From contig JAFWYD010000068.1 in assembly GCA_017517805.1 (NCBI GenBank), forward strand, positions 1 to 35,675: a DNA stretch of 35,675 nucleotides, read 5' to 3'. The number at the start of each line of letters is the position of its first letter. The stretch's first letter is position 1. The position numbers and the translations under genes were made by a program. Under the pieces are notes generated by a model. It did no database searches. It saw nothing but the letters and a program-made list of their open reading frames with translations, and had not been told where the DNA came from. This DNA comes from Akkermansia sp. Its GTDB lineage: Bacteria > Verrucomicrobiota > Verrucomicrobiia > Verrucomicrobiales > Akkermansiaceae. This document shows positions 28,034-35,675 of the stretch, in pieces.

Positions 28034-29176
28034 ATGAAAGCATTGGCTATTCTCTTCCGCGTGGTGTTCAGCATAGTCCTCCTGCTGGCCACAGCGAGCT
28101 ATCTTCAAGTCGCCCCCACCATCACCTTTGGTGATTTCTGCAACACCATTACGGCCGATTCCATCATCGGCATGTTCAATGGAGTCAACGCCGTCACCAT
28201 CGGCCTGATTGTCATCCTGCTGCTGGGCATCTTCTCTTTTACCCGCATACTGGAAGCAGCCTGGAACATCCTGTTCTGTGCCTCCATCATCAGTCTTCTG
28301 GCCGGGGGCATGTATGCCCTTTTCGGGCCAGGCATTGCCCTGCCACACGCCATCTACCACAACGATGCCGTCAACCAGTTCTGCCAGGCGATGCTCACCT
28401 ACCAGGTACCCATTGCCCTGTTGATACTCATTTTCATAGCAGGCTGGCTCTGCTCGGCAGCGTGCATACGAGTAGCCCTCACAGCCGCTATCAGCTACGG
28501 TCTGTGGTACGGTGTTTCAGAACTCTTCACCTACATCGTCTACCTCTGGAGCAATGCCAGCGAACCCGCCATGCCGGAAGCCTTGAACATGATTCAGGCC
28601 TCTCCGTGGATTGTATCAGCAGTACCCGCCGCATTCTTCCTGATTTATGCCATTCTGATGGCATTCTTCGAAACCTTCATCACTCATACTTCTACCAGGA
28701 AAGAACCCGCAAAGCCAGCCACACCGGCCAGCAAGGATGAACAGCAAGAAACCAAGCCTGAAGCAGACAAAGTGAAGGAACCGGCAGCCAAGCCTGAACC
28801 CAGTCAACCAGCCGCCAAACCCAAACTGTCCACCAAGCCCGTAGTGGAGCCTAAGCAAAAGACGCTTCGGCTTGCAACACCCACGCCTGCAAGCTCCAAG
28901 AAGCTCAACACCCCGTCGGCAGCCCCAGCTAAGCCTGAACCCGCACCCGAAGCACCGGACAAGGCAGAGGAACCCAAGCCTGAAGCCACTCCGGAAACAC
29001 CGGCCAAGCCGGAAGAACCCAAGCCTGAAGCCACTCCGGAATCCCCCGCAAAGCCGGAGGAAGCCAAGGCTGAAGCCGCACCGGAAGCACCTGCCAAGCC
29101 GGAGGAAACCAAGGCAGAAGCCACCCCCGAAGCACCGGCCAAGGCAGAGGAATGCAAAACCGAGTCCCCCGCATAA
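28034..29176 (+). CDS. Multi-pass membrane protein with Pro/Lys/Glu/Ala repeat tail
   Basis: I do not recognise this 380-aa protein. The first ~215 residues contain about five hydrophobic segments, for example 'LFRVVFSIVLLLATASYL', 'AVTIGLIVILLLGIFSF', 'VPIALLILIFIAGWLCSAAC' and 'VSAVPAAFFLIYAILMAFF'. From about 220 the chain is hydrophilic and low-complexity, rich in P, K, E and A, ending in five 15-residue repeats of the form PAKPEE(P/A/T)K(P/A)EATPE. Such tails resemble the extended spacer of TonB or wall-spanning linkers, and if periplasmic could cross or bind the peptidoglycan or envelope. The orientation cannot be told. It stops 39 nt before the ankyrin gene, which is probably cotranscribed. 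Specific to this lineage as far as I can tell. Confidence 0.75.
   Translation: MKALAILFRVVFSIVLLLATASYLQVAPTITFGDFCNTITADSIIGMFNGVNAVTIGLIVILLLGIFSFTRILEAAWNILFCASIISLLAGGMYALFGPGIALPHAIYHNDAVNQFCQAMLTYQVPIALLILIFIAGWLCSAACIRVALTAAISYGLWYGVSELFTYIVYLWSNASEPAMPEALNMIQASPWIVSAVPAAFFLIYAILMAFFETFITHTSTRKEPAKPATPASKDEQQETKPEADKVKEPAAKPEPSQPAAKPKLSTKPVVEPKQKTLRLATPTPASSKKLNTPSAAPAKPEPAPEAPDKAEEPKPEATPETPAKPEEPKPEATPESPAKPEEAKAEAAPEAPAKPEETKAEATPEAPAKAEECKTESPA
28952..29173 (+). repeat. 45-bp in-frame tandem repeat (15-aa PAKPEE units)
   Basis: Five units encode APDKAEEPKPEATPE, TPAKPEEPKPEATPE, SPAKPEEAKAEAAPE, APAKPEETKAEATPE and a degenerate last copy. The period is 45 bp, so copy-number change would keep the frame. 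Confidence 0.85.
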
Positions 29177-29215
29177 TCGCAACATCTCCCCGCGCCAGAA
29201 TCCTACGACCAAGCA

Positions 29216-30025
29216 ATGAAAGACTACGCCAACCCCCTGCTGCTACTGATTATACTTGCCCTGCTCTCCTGGAAAGTGAGTGCAGGTATCGAAACACCCT
29301 CAGCCGTAGAAGTGTGGCTCCTTACGCTCTGTGTTTCCGGCTTTATTGTCAACGGCCTGCTCAGCATCGCCAGAGCCATGGCCAAACGCAAAGCACTCAT
29401 GGCAGTAGTATGGAGCTCAGTCTACCTCGTATTCTGCAGCTGCGCGTGGGTCACGTTGCGCCAGGAAAAAGACTACCGCGCAGAAATTGCCATTTACAAT
29501 GAACTGAATACCAAGTGGCAGGAGGAAAATGCCAATCCCTTCACCCTGGTAGATGAAGAAGGACGCTCCCTGCTGGAACTGGCCGCCATCCTCGGCAAAA
29601 AGATGGCCGTGCGCGGCCTGCTCGCCCAGCCGGAAGCAGCCCAGGCCGGCAATACCATTCTGCGTGCGGCAGTGCATGCAGCCGAAAACGGTCGCCACGA
29701 GCTCCTGCGCATTCTGGCTCAGCAAAAAGGAGGTTTTGATTTTAACCGTCTATCCGAGGGGCGCACCCCGCTGATTGCGGCCGTGCTCAACAACCAGCAA
29801 AAAAGCGTTGAAGTGCTCCTGGAACTCAAGGCAGACCCCAATATCTGCGATGAAAACGGAGTGCCTGCCATCATGCATGCCGTCATCGACAACAACCGAG
29901 CCATCGCGCGGCTGCTCATGAAGAATGGGGCCAATCCGAAGCTGCAGGACCGCACGGGCCGCGATGCCGCCAGCTGCTCCCGCACAAGCGAAATGGACGA
30001 TATTCTGACCAGCACAGTTCAATGA
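29216..30025 (+). CDS. Membrane-anchored ankyrin-repeat protein
   Basis: This 269-aa protein has three hydrophobic segments in its first ~80 residues ('PLLLLIILALLSWKVSA', 'VWLLTLCVSGFIVNGLLSI', 'ALMAVVWSSVYLVFCSCAW') and then ankyrin-type repeats to the end, such as 'EGRSLLELAAILGKKMAVRG', 'EGRTPLIAAVLNNQQKSVEV', 'LLELKADPNICDENGVPAIM' and 'RAIARLLMKNGANPKLQDRT'. About four repeats are visible, with G.TPL..A and A..LL..GA.P consensus positions. Ankyrin domains bind proteins; the partner is unknown. It begins 39 nt after the repeat-tailed membrane protein, on the same strand, so the two may act together in the envelope. Confidence 0.82.
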   Translation: MKDYANPLLLLIILALLSWKVSAGIETPSAVEVWLLTLCVSGFIVNGLLSIARAMAKRKALMAVVWSSVYLVFCSCAWVTLRQEKDYRAEIAIYNELNTKWQEENANPFTLVDEEGRSLLELAAILGKKMAVRGLLAQPEAAQAGNTILRAAVHAAENGRHELLRILAQQKGGFDFNRLSEGRTPLIAAVLNNQQKSVEVLLELKADPNICDENGVPAIMHAVIDNNRAIARLLMKNGANPKLQDRTGRDAASCSRTSEMDDILTSTVQ

Positions 30026-30037
30026 CAGAATTGCCGC

Positions 30038-30066
30038 TTGTCATTCGACACAAGTTCGGCTAAATC
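30038..30066 (+). promoter_or_regulatory. Probable copA promoter
   Basis: TTGTCA (30038-30043), a 17-bp spacer and TAAATC (30061-30066) end 7 nt before the ATG at 30074. The -10 is a weaker match. The TTG at 30038, which could also be read as a start codon, falls in the -35 box. Confidence 0.5.
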
Positions 30067-30073
30067 AACACGC

Positions 30074-32434
30074 ATGAAGCAGCAGGCATTCATTGTCACC
30101 GGCATGAGCTGTGCCGCGTGCTCGGCTCGCGTGGAAAAAGTTGCAAAAAGCCTGCCAGGCATGCGGCAGGTGCAAGTCAATCTACTGACTCGCAGCATGC
30201 AGGCACAGTACGATGAAATGCAGCTGAAAGAGGCAGACATCATCTCTGCCATTGAAAAAGCAGGATACGGAGCCAGCGTATCGGCACCGGCAGCAAACAG
30301 CGGCCAGGAGGATAAGAGCATCCGTAGGCGATTCGCGCTCTCCCTGCTCTTCCTGCTGCCCATGATGCTGCTGCATCACTTAGCACACAATCATCTTAGC
30401 CTCTACGCCCAAGGCGCATTACTCCTACCCATCCTCTGGTTGAACCGCCGCTTCTTCGTGTCTGGCACGCAAGCCCTGTTACACAGAGCGCCCAATATGG
30501 ATACACTCATCGCCCTGGGTGCGGCAGCGGGGATTCTGTACACCATCGCAGATTTTACCTTGCTGCACACGGGAACGGCCTATCTGGAATCAGCAGCCAT
30601 GATTCTCACTCTCATCACGCTAGGCAAATGGCTGGAAAGCCGGGCAACAGCGCACACAGGAGATGCACTCGCGCGCATGAAAGCACTGCTGCCCCAGGTT
30701 GCCACTGTCCTGAGAAACGGGAGCACGGTCAGCATCGCTGCAGATGAGCTCACCGCCGGAGACCTCCTCATTATAGCGCCAGGAGCGCGTATTCCAGCAG
30801 ATGCTACTGTCACTGAAGGAGTTTCAAGCATCGATGAATCAACTCTCACCGGGGAAAGCATGCCCGTGAGCAAGCAGCCAGGAGCCATCATCTACGCAGG
30901 TACTATCAATGGCAATGGAGAATTGCTCGCGATAGCTCTCTGCACCAGGCAGGAATCAAAGCTTAGCGGAATCATTGAACTCGTAGGAGAAGCCTCCTCG
31001 ACCAAAGCTCCCGTTGCTCGCCTGGCCGACCAGATTTCGGCTGTTTTTGTACCCATCGTTGTAGGAATTGCCCTGCTCACCGCCCTGCTCTGGCTTCTCT
31101 GCGGTGCGGGACTGCCCTTTGCCATGGGGTGCGCCATTGCAGTGCTGGTTATCTCCTGCCCATGCGCTCTTGGTCTGGCCACGCCGGTTGCTATCATGGC
31201 TGGCTCCGGTAAAGGTGCAGAAAACGGCATCCTGTTCCGCAGCGGTGCCGCCATGGAAAGCGCCCACAAAGCCACCGCCATCGTCCTTGATAAGACAGGC
31301 ACGCTGACGACAGGCACACCCATTGTCACCGACATAACACCCTCTCCCGAGGTGTCTAAATCACAACTTCTACAGTTAGCATCATCGCTCGAACAGAATC
31401 ACAAACACCCTCTTGCTGAAGCCATAAGAAAAGCAGCAAGCGTCTACACACCCGAACAATGCCACCATGCTCAGTATCACCCGGGGAGAGGCATTACTGC
31501 CACGCTCCGCGGAGAACTCTGCATAGCTGGCAATGCTGAATTACTGAGCGAGCACGGTGTAAGCACACCCAATATTGAAATAGGTAGCATAACACCTCTT
31601 TACTTTGCCGCTGGCAAGCGTTACATGGGCATGATAAGCGTGCAAGATCCGCTCAAGCCCGATAGTAAAGCCGCCGTTGCAGCCCTGAAGGGTGCCGGGC
31701 TTCGCGTCCTGATGATGAGCGGCGACCATGAGGCAAGCGTGCGTGCCGCAGCCGAGCAATGCGGCATCAGCGAGTACTATGCAGCCGTGCAGCCGCAGGA
31801 TAAAGAAGCCATGGTGCGCAGGCTCCAGGGCGAAGGGTACCACGTCGCCATGGTCGGGGATGGCATCAACGATGCCCCGGCGCTCACGCGGGCAGATGTC
31901 GGAATCGCCATTGGAGCGGGCACGGATGTGGCCATGGAAAGCGCCGGCATCATCCTGGTGCGCAGCGAATTGATGGATGTGGTCTCAGCGCTGAAACTCA
32001 GTCGCGCCATTGTACGAATCATCCGGCAGAACCTGTTCTGGGCCTTTTTCTACAATGCGTTGGCCATCCCGCTGGCTGCAGGAGTGTTCTATCCCCTGCT
32101 CGGCTGGCAGCTCAGCCCGGGCATTGCCGCCGCCACAATGAGCCTCAGCAGTCTCTTCGTGGTATGCAACGCGCTCCGGCTGCGCCACTATCCCCTTTTC
32201 CACCCCGGAACCAGCACCATGGACACCACAATGACCATACGAGTAGAAGGCATGATGTGCCCGCACTGCGAACGCCACGTCGCCCAGGCACTAAGCGCCC
32301 TGCCGGGCATCAGCTCCGTGCAGGCGGACCACAAGAGCAGCAGCGTCACCATCACCACCAGCGCACCGGTTGATGAAGCGCTCATCGCCAGCACCATCCG
32401 GCAGGCTGGCTATGATTATAAAGGGGGCTGCTGA
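30074..32434 (+). CDS. copA: Copper-type P1B ATPase with N- and C-terminal HMA domains
   Basis: This 786-aa heavy-metal pump starts with an HMA domain (GMSCAAC, Cys13/Cys16). It carries the P1B core: 'EGVSSIDESTLTGESMPVSK' with the TGES phosphatase motif, the intramembrane C362-P-C364 motif in SCPCALGLA, the phosphorylated D406 in DKTGTLT, 'NHKHPLAEAI' with the HP dipeptide, and GDGINDAPALT. CPC with 'SLSSLFVVCNALRLR' near residue 700 points to Cu(I) export. After the last membrane helix a second HMA domain follows (about 717-786, MMCPHC, Cys729/Cys732), resembling a CopZ chaperone fused in frame. The start at 30074 fits the HMA domain; an upstream TTG at 30038 lies in the promoter. It converges with recQ. 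Confidence 0.92.
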   Translation: MKQQAFIVTGMSCAACSARVEKVAKSLPGMRQVQVNLLTRSMQAQYDEMQLKEADIISAIEKAGYGASVSAPAANSGQEDKSIRRRFALSLLFLLPMMLLHHLAHNHLSLYAQGALLLPILWLNRRFFVSGTQALLHRAPNMDTLIALGAAAGILYTIADFTLLHTGTAYLESAAMILTLITLGKWLESRATAHTGDALARMKALLPQVATVLRNGSTVSIAADELTAGDLLIIAPGARIPADATVTEGVSSIDESTLTGESMPVSKQPGAIIYAGTINGNGELLAIALCTRQESKLSGIIELVGEASSTKAPVARLADQISAVFVPIVVGIALLTALLWLLCGAGLPFAMGCAIAVLVISCPCALGLATPVAIMAGSGKGAENGILFRSGAAMESAHKATAIVLDKTGTLTTGTPIVTDITPSPEVSKSQLLQLASSLEQNHKHPLAEAIRKAASVYTPEQCHHAQYHPGRGITATLRGELCIAGNAELLSEHGVSTPNIEIGSITPLYFAAGKRYMGMISVQDPLKPDSKAAVAALKGAGLRVLMMSGDHEASVRAAAEQCGISEYYAAVQPQDKEAMVRRLQGEGYHVAMVGDGINDAPALTRADVGIAIGAGTDVAMESAGIILVRSELMDVVSALKLSRAIVRIIRQNLFWAFFYNALAIPLAAGVFYPLLGWQLSPGIAAATMSLSSLFVVCNALRLRHYPLFHPGTSTMDTTMTIRVEGMMCPHCERHVAQALSALPGISSVQADHKSSSVTITTSAPVDEALIASTIRQAGYDYKGGC

Positions 32435-32441
32435 CCCACGG

Positions 32442-34595
32442 TCACACCCCTTCGTAATCCTGAATCAGTTCCACAAACGCGCGCAGGCCATGCGAGCGTA
32501 ACCACGGGCCCACGCCCTTGATACGGCTGGCTGCCTCAATGGTGGTAGGCTTGAGGGTCGCGAAGGCGCGCAGCGTCTCATTGTGCATGATGCGGTAGGC
32601 AGGCATGTGAAACTCTACCGCGAGGTCTTTGCGGAGCTCGGCAAGATGCTCATAAAGCTCCTTATCCATACGGCCTAGCCCCATGCTCTGCAGCAACTCA
32701 TGCGTCTTATCCTTACGCAATGCCGGAGCATGGGTACGCGGTTTCTGGCTCCAGCCGCGGAGAGAAAGGCGGGGAAGCAACCTGCTCTGCATCACCTCCT
32801 CGCCCTGGTCGGTCAGCGTGATCAGCGGCATATCGCCACCAGTACTCTGCAACAGGCCAGCCTCATGCATAGCGCGGAAAAGGGCTTTCATCCGCGTATC
32901 GGTCAGATTCCTGAGGATACCGTATGTTGAAAGAGAGGTCAGGTACTGGTGCATCGAGGCATTCTTTGCACCGCGGAGCATATCCATGATTTTACCACGG
33001 CCGTAAACCGCCACCCACTCGCCCCCGGGGCCACGTCTGGAAGCCCGAGCCACACCAGCCAGAGCCTTGCGGACGGTGAGGAGGTCATCCCCCGTCACCT
33101 CCTCTCGCTCGCTGCTGCCGGAGCCGCTGCAGGCATCGCAATGACCACAAGGCTCAGCGTTGGGCTCACCGAAATAATCCAGAATCCACTGCTGGCGGCA
33201 GCCCATGGAGTAGGCAAAGCGGGTCATTGCCTCAATCTTGAGATGATCGCGGCGGGCTTTTTCCTCCAGGCTGGCATGGTCAATTTCCAGGCACTCGAAG
33301 TTCACCTCGGGGGCAAGCACGCGGGTACCCTTGGCAAGCTGCCCCGGCACATCGAATCGCTGGATAGCCCCGGCATGAATCAAATAGGAAAGCGATGTTC
33401 CCACCGCCATGGGGTTCACCTCCTTACCCAGGCGCTCAGCCATGGCATCCACCGTGAGATGCAGCTCGTGCGAAGCGGGGTCGCACTCAAATCGAAGCAT
33501 GTTGTACAACGAGCGAATAACCGTCAGCGGTGGGTTGCTCCCTTCGAAAAAGAACTCCTGGGTCTTCAGGTCAGCATGATTAAACAACAGCTCACAGGCT
33601 GCGGGTTCCCCATCGCGCCCGGCGCGACCGGCTTCCTGGTAATAGGCCTCCACACTCCCCGGAATCTCAAAATGAACAACGAAGCGTACATCCGACCGGT
33701 CTATTCCCATGCCGAAGGCATTGGTCGCCACCACCACATCGGCCCGCCCGGAAACAAAGGCATCCTGCGAGAAAGCGCGCTCCTCATCCGTCATGCCGGC
33801 ATGGTAAGCCACCACATTCACATGCCGGGCAGAAAGCTCCTCGAACACCAGCATCACATTCTTGCGGGTAGAGCAATAGATAATCCCCTTCTTCCAGCGG
33901 TCCACCATCTTCTCAATCCGCTCGAACTTGGCCTTGCGTCCCTCGCAATGAGTGATGGCAAAATCGAGGTTTTCGCGTCCGAAACCGCTGATGACCACCG
34001 CAGGTTCCCGCAGTTGCAGGGTATGGAGGATATCCTCGCGCACATGGGCGGTTGCCGTGGCCGTCAGCGCCACCGTCTGCGGCCAGCCCAGCGATTCGCG
34101 CACACGCCCGAGACTCAGATAATCAGGCCGGAAATCATGCCCCCACTGGCTCAGGCAATGCGCCTCATCCACCGCCAGCAGCCCGATCTGCAAACCACGC
34201 AGCACATTCATGAACCCCTCTTGCGCAAAACGCTCCGGTGCCACGTAGAGAATCCTGAGCTCGCTCGAGCGCAGAGCCTGCATCACCTGGCGGTATTCCT
34301 CTGCCCCCAGAGAAGAATTGACCGCTGCGGCCGGGATACCACGGGCCTGCAGCGCATCCACCTGGTCTTTCATCAACGCAATGAGGGGTGATACCACCAC
34401 CGTGAGTCCAGGCCGACAAAGAGCAGGCAGCTGGTAGCAAAGAGACTTCCCGCCGCCTGTAGGCATGATTCCCATGGCATCGCGCCCCTCGAGGACCGCC
34501 TGCACCACCTCATTCTGCCCGGGGCGCAGCCCCTCAAAACCGAAATAGGTCCTGAGCGCCTCCTGCATATCTGCCATCTCGCGGAATTCTGCCAT
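32442..34595 (-). CDS. recQ: ATP-dependent DNA helicase RecQ
   Basis: The 717-aa protein has all RecQ landmarks: 'FRPGQ'-type motif 0 (LRPGQNEVV, residues 23-31), Walker A MPTGGGKS (Lys50), 'DEAHCLSQWGHDFRPDY' (near 145-165), 'ALTATATAHVREDI', 'IIYCSTRKNV', 'GMGIDRSDVRFVVHFEIP' and 'QEAGRAGRDG'. A zinc-binding region (C..., CGHCDAC), a winged-helix RQC part and a C-terminal HRDC domain (about 640-717) follow. RecQ unwinds 3'-tailed duplexes in recombination and fork repair. The length is slightly above the usual ~610 because of a segment between RQC and HRDC. Its stop is only 7 nt from the copA stop, in convergent orientation. Confidence 0.95.
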   Translation of the reverse strand: MAEFREMADMQEALRTYFGFEGLRPGQNEVVQAVLEGRDAMGIMPTGGGKSLCYQLPALCRPGLTVVVSPLIALMKDQVDALQARGIPAAAVNSSLGAEEYRQVMQALRSSELRILYVAPERFAQEGFMNVLRGLQIGLLAVDEAHCLSQWGHDFRPDYLSLGRVRESLGWPQTVALTATATAHVREDILHTLQLREPAVVISGFGRENLDFAITHCEGRKAKFERIEKMVDRWKKGIIYCSTRKNVMLVFEELSARHVNVVAYHAGMTDEERAFSQDAFVSGRADVVVATNAFGMGIDRSDVRFVVHFEIPGSVEAYYQEAGRAGRDGEPAACELLFNHADLKTQEFFFEGSNPPLTVIRSLYNMLRFECDPASHELHLTVDAMAERLGKEVNPMAVGTSLSYLIHAGAIQRFDVPGQLAKGTRVLAPEVNFECLEIDHASLEEKARRDHLKIEAMTRFAYSMGCRQQWILDYFGEPNAEPCGHCDACSGSGSSEREEVTGDDLLTVRKALAGVARASRRGPGGEWVAVYGRGKIMDMLRGAKNASMHQYLTSLSTYGILRNLTDTRMKALFRAMHEAGLLQSTGGDMPLITLTDQGEEVMQSRLLPRLSLRGWSQKPRTHAPALRKDKTHELLQSMGLGRMDKELYEHLAELRKDLAVEFHMPAYRIMHNETLRAFATLKPTTIEAASRIKGVGPWLRSHGLRAFVELIQDYEGV

Positions 34596-34604
34596 GGTGC
34601 GGCT

Positions 34605-34633
34605 ATTCTAACGAATTACCGCACCACAGGCAA
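34605..34633 (-). promoter_or_regulatory. recQ promoter
   Basis: On the minus strand TTGCCT (34633-34628), a 17-bp spacer and TAGAAT (34610-34605) end 9 nt before the recQ ATG, again leaving almost no leader. Confidence 0.65.
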
Positions 34634-34640
34634 GCCGGAA

Positions 34641-34844
34641 TTACGCCCGACAAAGAAGCAGAGCCAGCAGCAGCGGCACCACGCTGGTCAGAATGGTATG
34701 GGGACGCCGCACCGCTTTCTGTGGCATCAGTTCATTCAAACGCTCATTCCGCTTGAAACGCCAGGTGCGGCGGCGCATGGCCAGATGCAGGTGCAGACGC
34801 AGGGCGGAAACAACAGTACTCTTGTGTTCGGTTTCTGGTATCAT
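34641..34844 (-). CDS. Possible small basic protein with C-terminal hydrophobic anchor
   Basis: A 67-codon frame begins at ATG 34842-34844. The product is rich in Arg ('MRRRTWRFKRNERLNEL') and ends in a hydrophobic stretch 'ILTSVVPLLLALLLCRA', as in a tail-anchored membrane protein. I know no matching family and see no clear promoter or ribosome binding site. The stop lies just upstream of the recQ -35 box. The rest of the gap to the next gene (34845-35019) shows nothing I can support. Confidence 0.35.
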   Translation of the reverse strand: MIPETEHKSTVVSALRLHLHLAMRRRTWRFKRNERLNELMPQKAVRRPHTILTSVVPLLLALLLCRA

Positions 34845-35019
34845 AGGGGTATGGGTAGGGTTGGTAGTTTATCAGAGCGGACACCTTGCCCCGACACCCC
34901 GGCACAACGCGGCAGCATAACCGCATGAGTTGGCTCGATTCGGGGGTAGTCGGGGAGCGTCAACAGCTGTATGCTAACAAATCCACCCTCCAAACGCAAG
35001 CTGTTTTTTAGTTTTCCTA

Positions 35020-35057
35020 AATAAAAAGCACCATTGACCCGGTAGAGCCAATGGTGC
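35020..35057 (-). terminator. Rho-independent terminator after the polyprenyl synthase gene
   Basis: On the minus strand the 9-bp stem GCACCATTG / CAATGGTGC (35057-35028) is followed by TTTTTAT. It lies 21 nt after the stop of the gene at 35079. Confidence 0.85.
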
Positions 35058-35078
35058 GAAAAGGCATATTCAATTCAA

Positions 35079-35675
35079 TCAATAATCGCGTTTCAACAGG
35101 TAATCATTAATGGCAAGGAGGTTCTCTCGGCGGCGGTCGGAGAACACATCGAGCGCGGCGCGGGCAGCAGCGGTGAGCGCGCGGGCCTCTGCCCGGGCGT
35201 TATCCATACCCACCAGCGCGGGGTAGGTAGCCTTCTGCACCTTAGCATCCTTGCCAATGCTCTTACCAAGCACCTCCGGGGTAGAGGTCACATCCAGGAT
35301 ATCATCAATAATCTGGAACGCAAGCCCCAGGGAACGCCCATATTCAGTCAACGCATCAAGCTGCTCAGGCGTGCAGCCAGCAGCCATACCACCGAGACGC
35401 ACCGAAGCAATTATCAGCGCCGAGGTTTTACCGTGGTGAATCGCGCGCAGTTCATCCACCGTCAGCTCGCGCCCCTCGCCCTCCAGGTCGAGCACCTGCC
35501 CGCCCACCAGATGCTGACTACCGGTGCGGTGGCAGAGTTCGCTCACATAGTCACCAGCATCATAGCGTTCATTGGCCGGCACGCGGGCCAGCATCGCGAA
35601 CGCCTCCGTGAGCAAGGCATCACCCGCCAGCACCGCAATCCCCTCACCAAAAACCTTGTGGTTGGTGGGGCGGCC
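35079..35675 (-). CDS. ispA: Polyprenyl diphosphate synthase, farnesyl/geranylgeranyl type (5' end beyond window)
   Basis: The visible 198 residues are the C-terminal two thirds of a short-chain trans-prenyltransferase. They begin GRPTNHKVFGEGIAVLAGDA, the conserved block just after the first Asp-rich motif, which itself lies outside the window. Further signatures are 'VGGQVLDLEGEG', 'HHGKTSALIIASVRLGG' and the second Asp-rich motif in 'FQIIDDILDVTST' (DDxxD), then 'GKSIGKDAKVQKATYPALVG'. The enzyme condenses isopentenyl diphosphate with allylic diphosphates to make precursors of quinones and undecaprenyl lipid. Chain length is set near the first motif and cannot be read here, so the symbol is tentative. 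The frame stays open to the edge of the window and a terminator follows the stop. Confidence 0.9.
   Translation of the reverse strand, partial: GRPTNHKVFGEGIAVLAGDALLTEAFAMLARVPANERYDAGDYVSELCHRTGSQHLVGGQVLDLEGEGRELTVDELRAIHHGKTSALIIASVRLGGMAAGCTPEQLDALTEYGRSLGLAFQIIDDILDVTSTPEVLGKSIGKDAKVQKATYPALVGMDNARAEARALTAAARAALDVFSDRRRENLLAINDYLLKRDY

Noticed and set aside
32949..34391. A 480-codon plus-strand open frame opposite recQ
   Set aside because: It is the shadow of recQ; the product has no recognisable motif.

Overview
The window joins a stable chromosomal backbone (about 17.6-35.7 kb) to an accessory, defence-rich region (1-17.6 kb). The backbone encodes an LptF/LptG-type permease, so the host has a Gram-negative (diderm) envelope, and it is fairly GC-rich. 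Backbone genes generally lack a clear Shine-Dalgarno sequence and instead start 7-13 nt after a sigma70-type -10 box. Gene content and start style would suit a gut Verrucomicrobiota (Akkermansia-like) bacterium. This is an inference; no rRNA or other taxonomic marker is present.

Accessory region. The left edge holds the last codons of a Y-family DNA polymerase, overlapping a YolD-like gene that has a canonical AGGAGG ribosome binding site. This pair is typical of Firmicutes mobile elements. Then comes a tightly packed four-gene operon (570-9426): SNF2-type helicase with a degenerate PLD-like N-terminus, DUF4391 protein, type III adenine methyltransferase (Mod) and type III restriction subunit (Res). 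It looks like a type III restriction-modification system extended by two genes. Directly downstream on the same strand is a much more AT-rich nuclease/helicase pair (9480-12528) that reads as a Hachiman system (HamA/HamB), followed by a RhuM-family gene. A gene-poor stretch (13.6-14.4 kb) carries strong palindromes, G-rich tandem repeats and decayed coding fragments. Next is a hipBA toxin-antitoxin operon on the minus strand and an intact ISL3-family insertion sequence (16068-17416) with a perfect 8-bp target duplication, inserted just upstream of the hipBA promoter.

Boundary. A tRNA-Pro(UGG)/tRNA-Phe(GAA) pair on the minus strand, with its own promoter and terminator, separates accessory and backbone DNA. 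The 3' end of tRNA-Pro faces the accessory region, as expected for a tRNA-anchored island, but no second att copy lies in the window.

Backbone. Minus strand: metallophosphoesterase, LptF/LptG permease and HAD phosphatase (probable operon), preceded by thiC. Divergent from thiC and on the plus strand: hrpB helicase, AI-2E-family permease and lysA (translationally coupled), a terminator, a membrane protein with a Pro/Lys/Glu repeat tail, a membrane-anchored ankyrin protein, and a copper-type P-ATPase with metal-binding domains at both ends. recQ converges on copA. A possible small protein gene, a terminator and the C-terminal part of a polyprenyl diphosphate synthase close the window on the minus strand.

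The strongest observations are the composite type III R-M operon with Hachiman attached, the base-composition mosaic inside mod, and the repeated near-leaderless promoter layout of the backbone genes.
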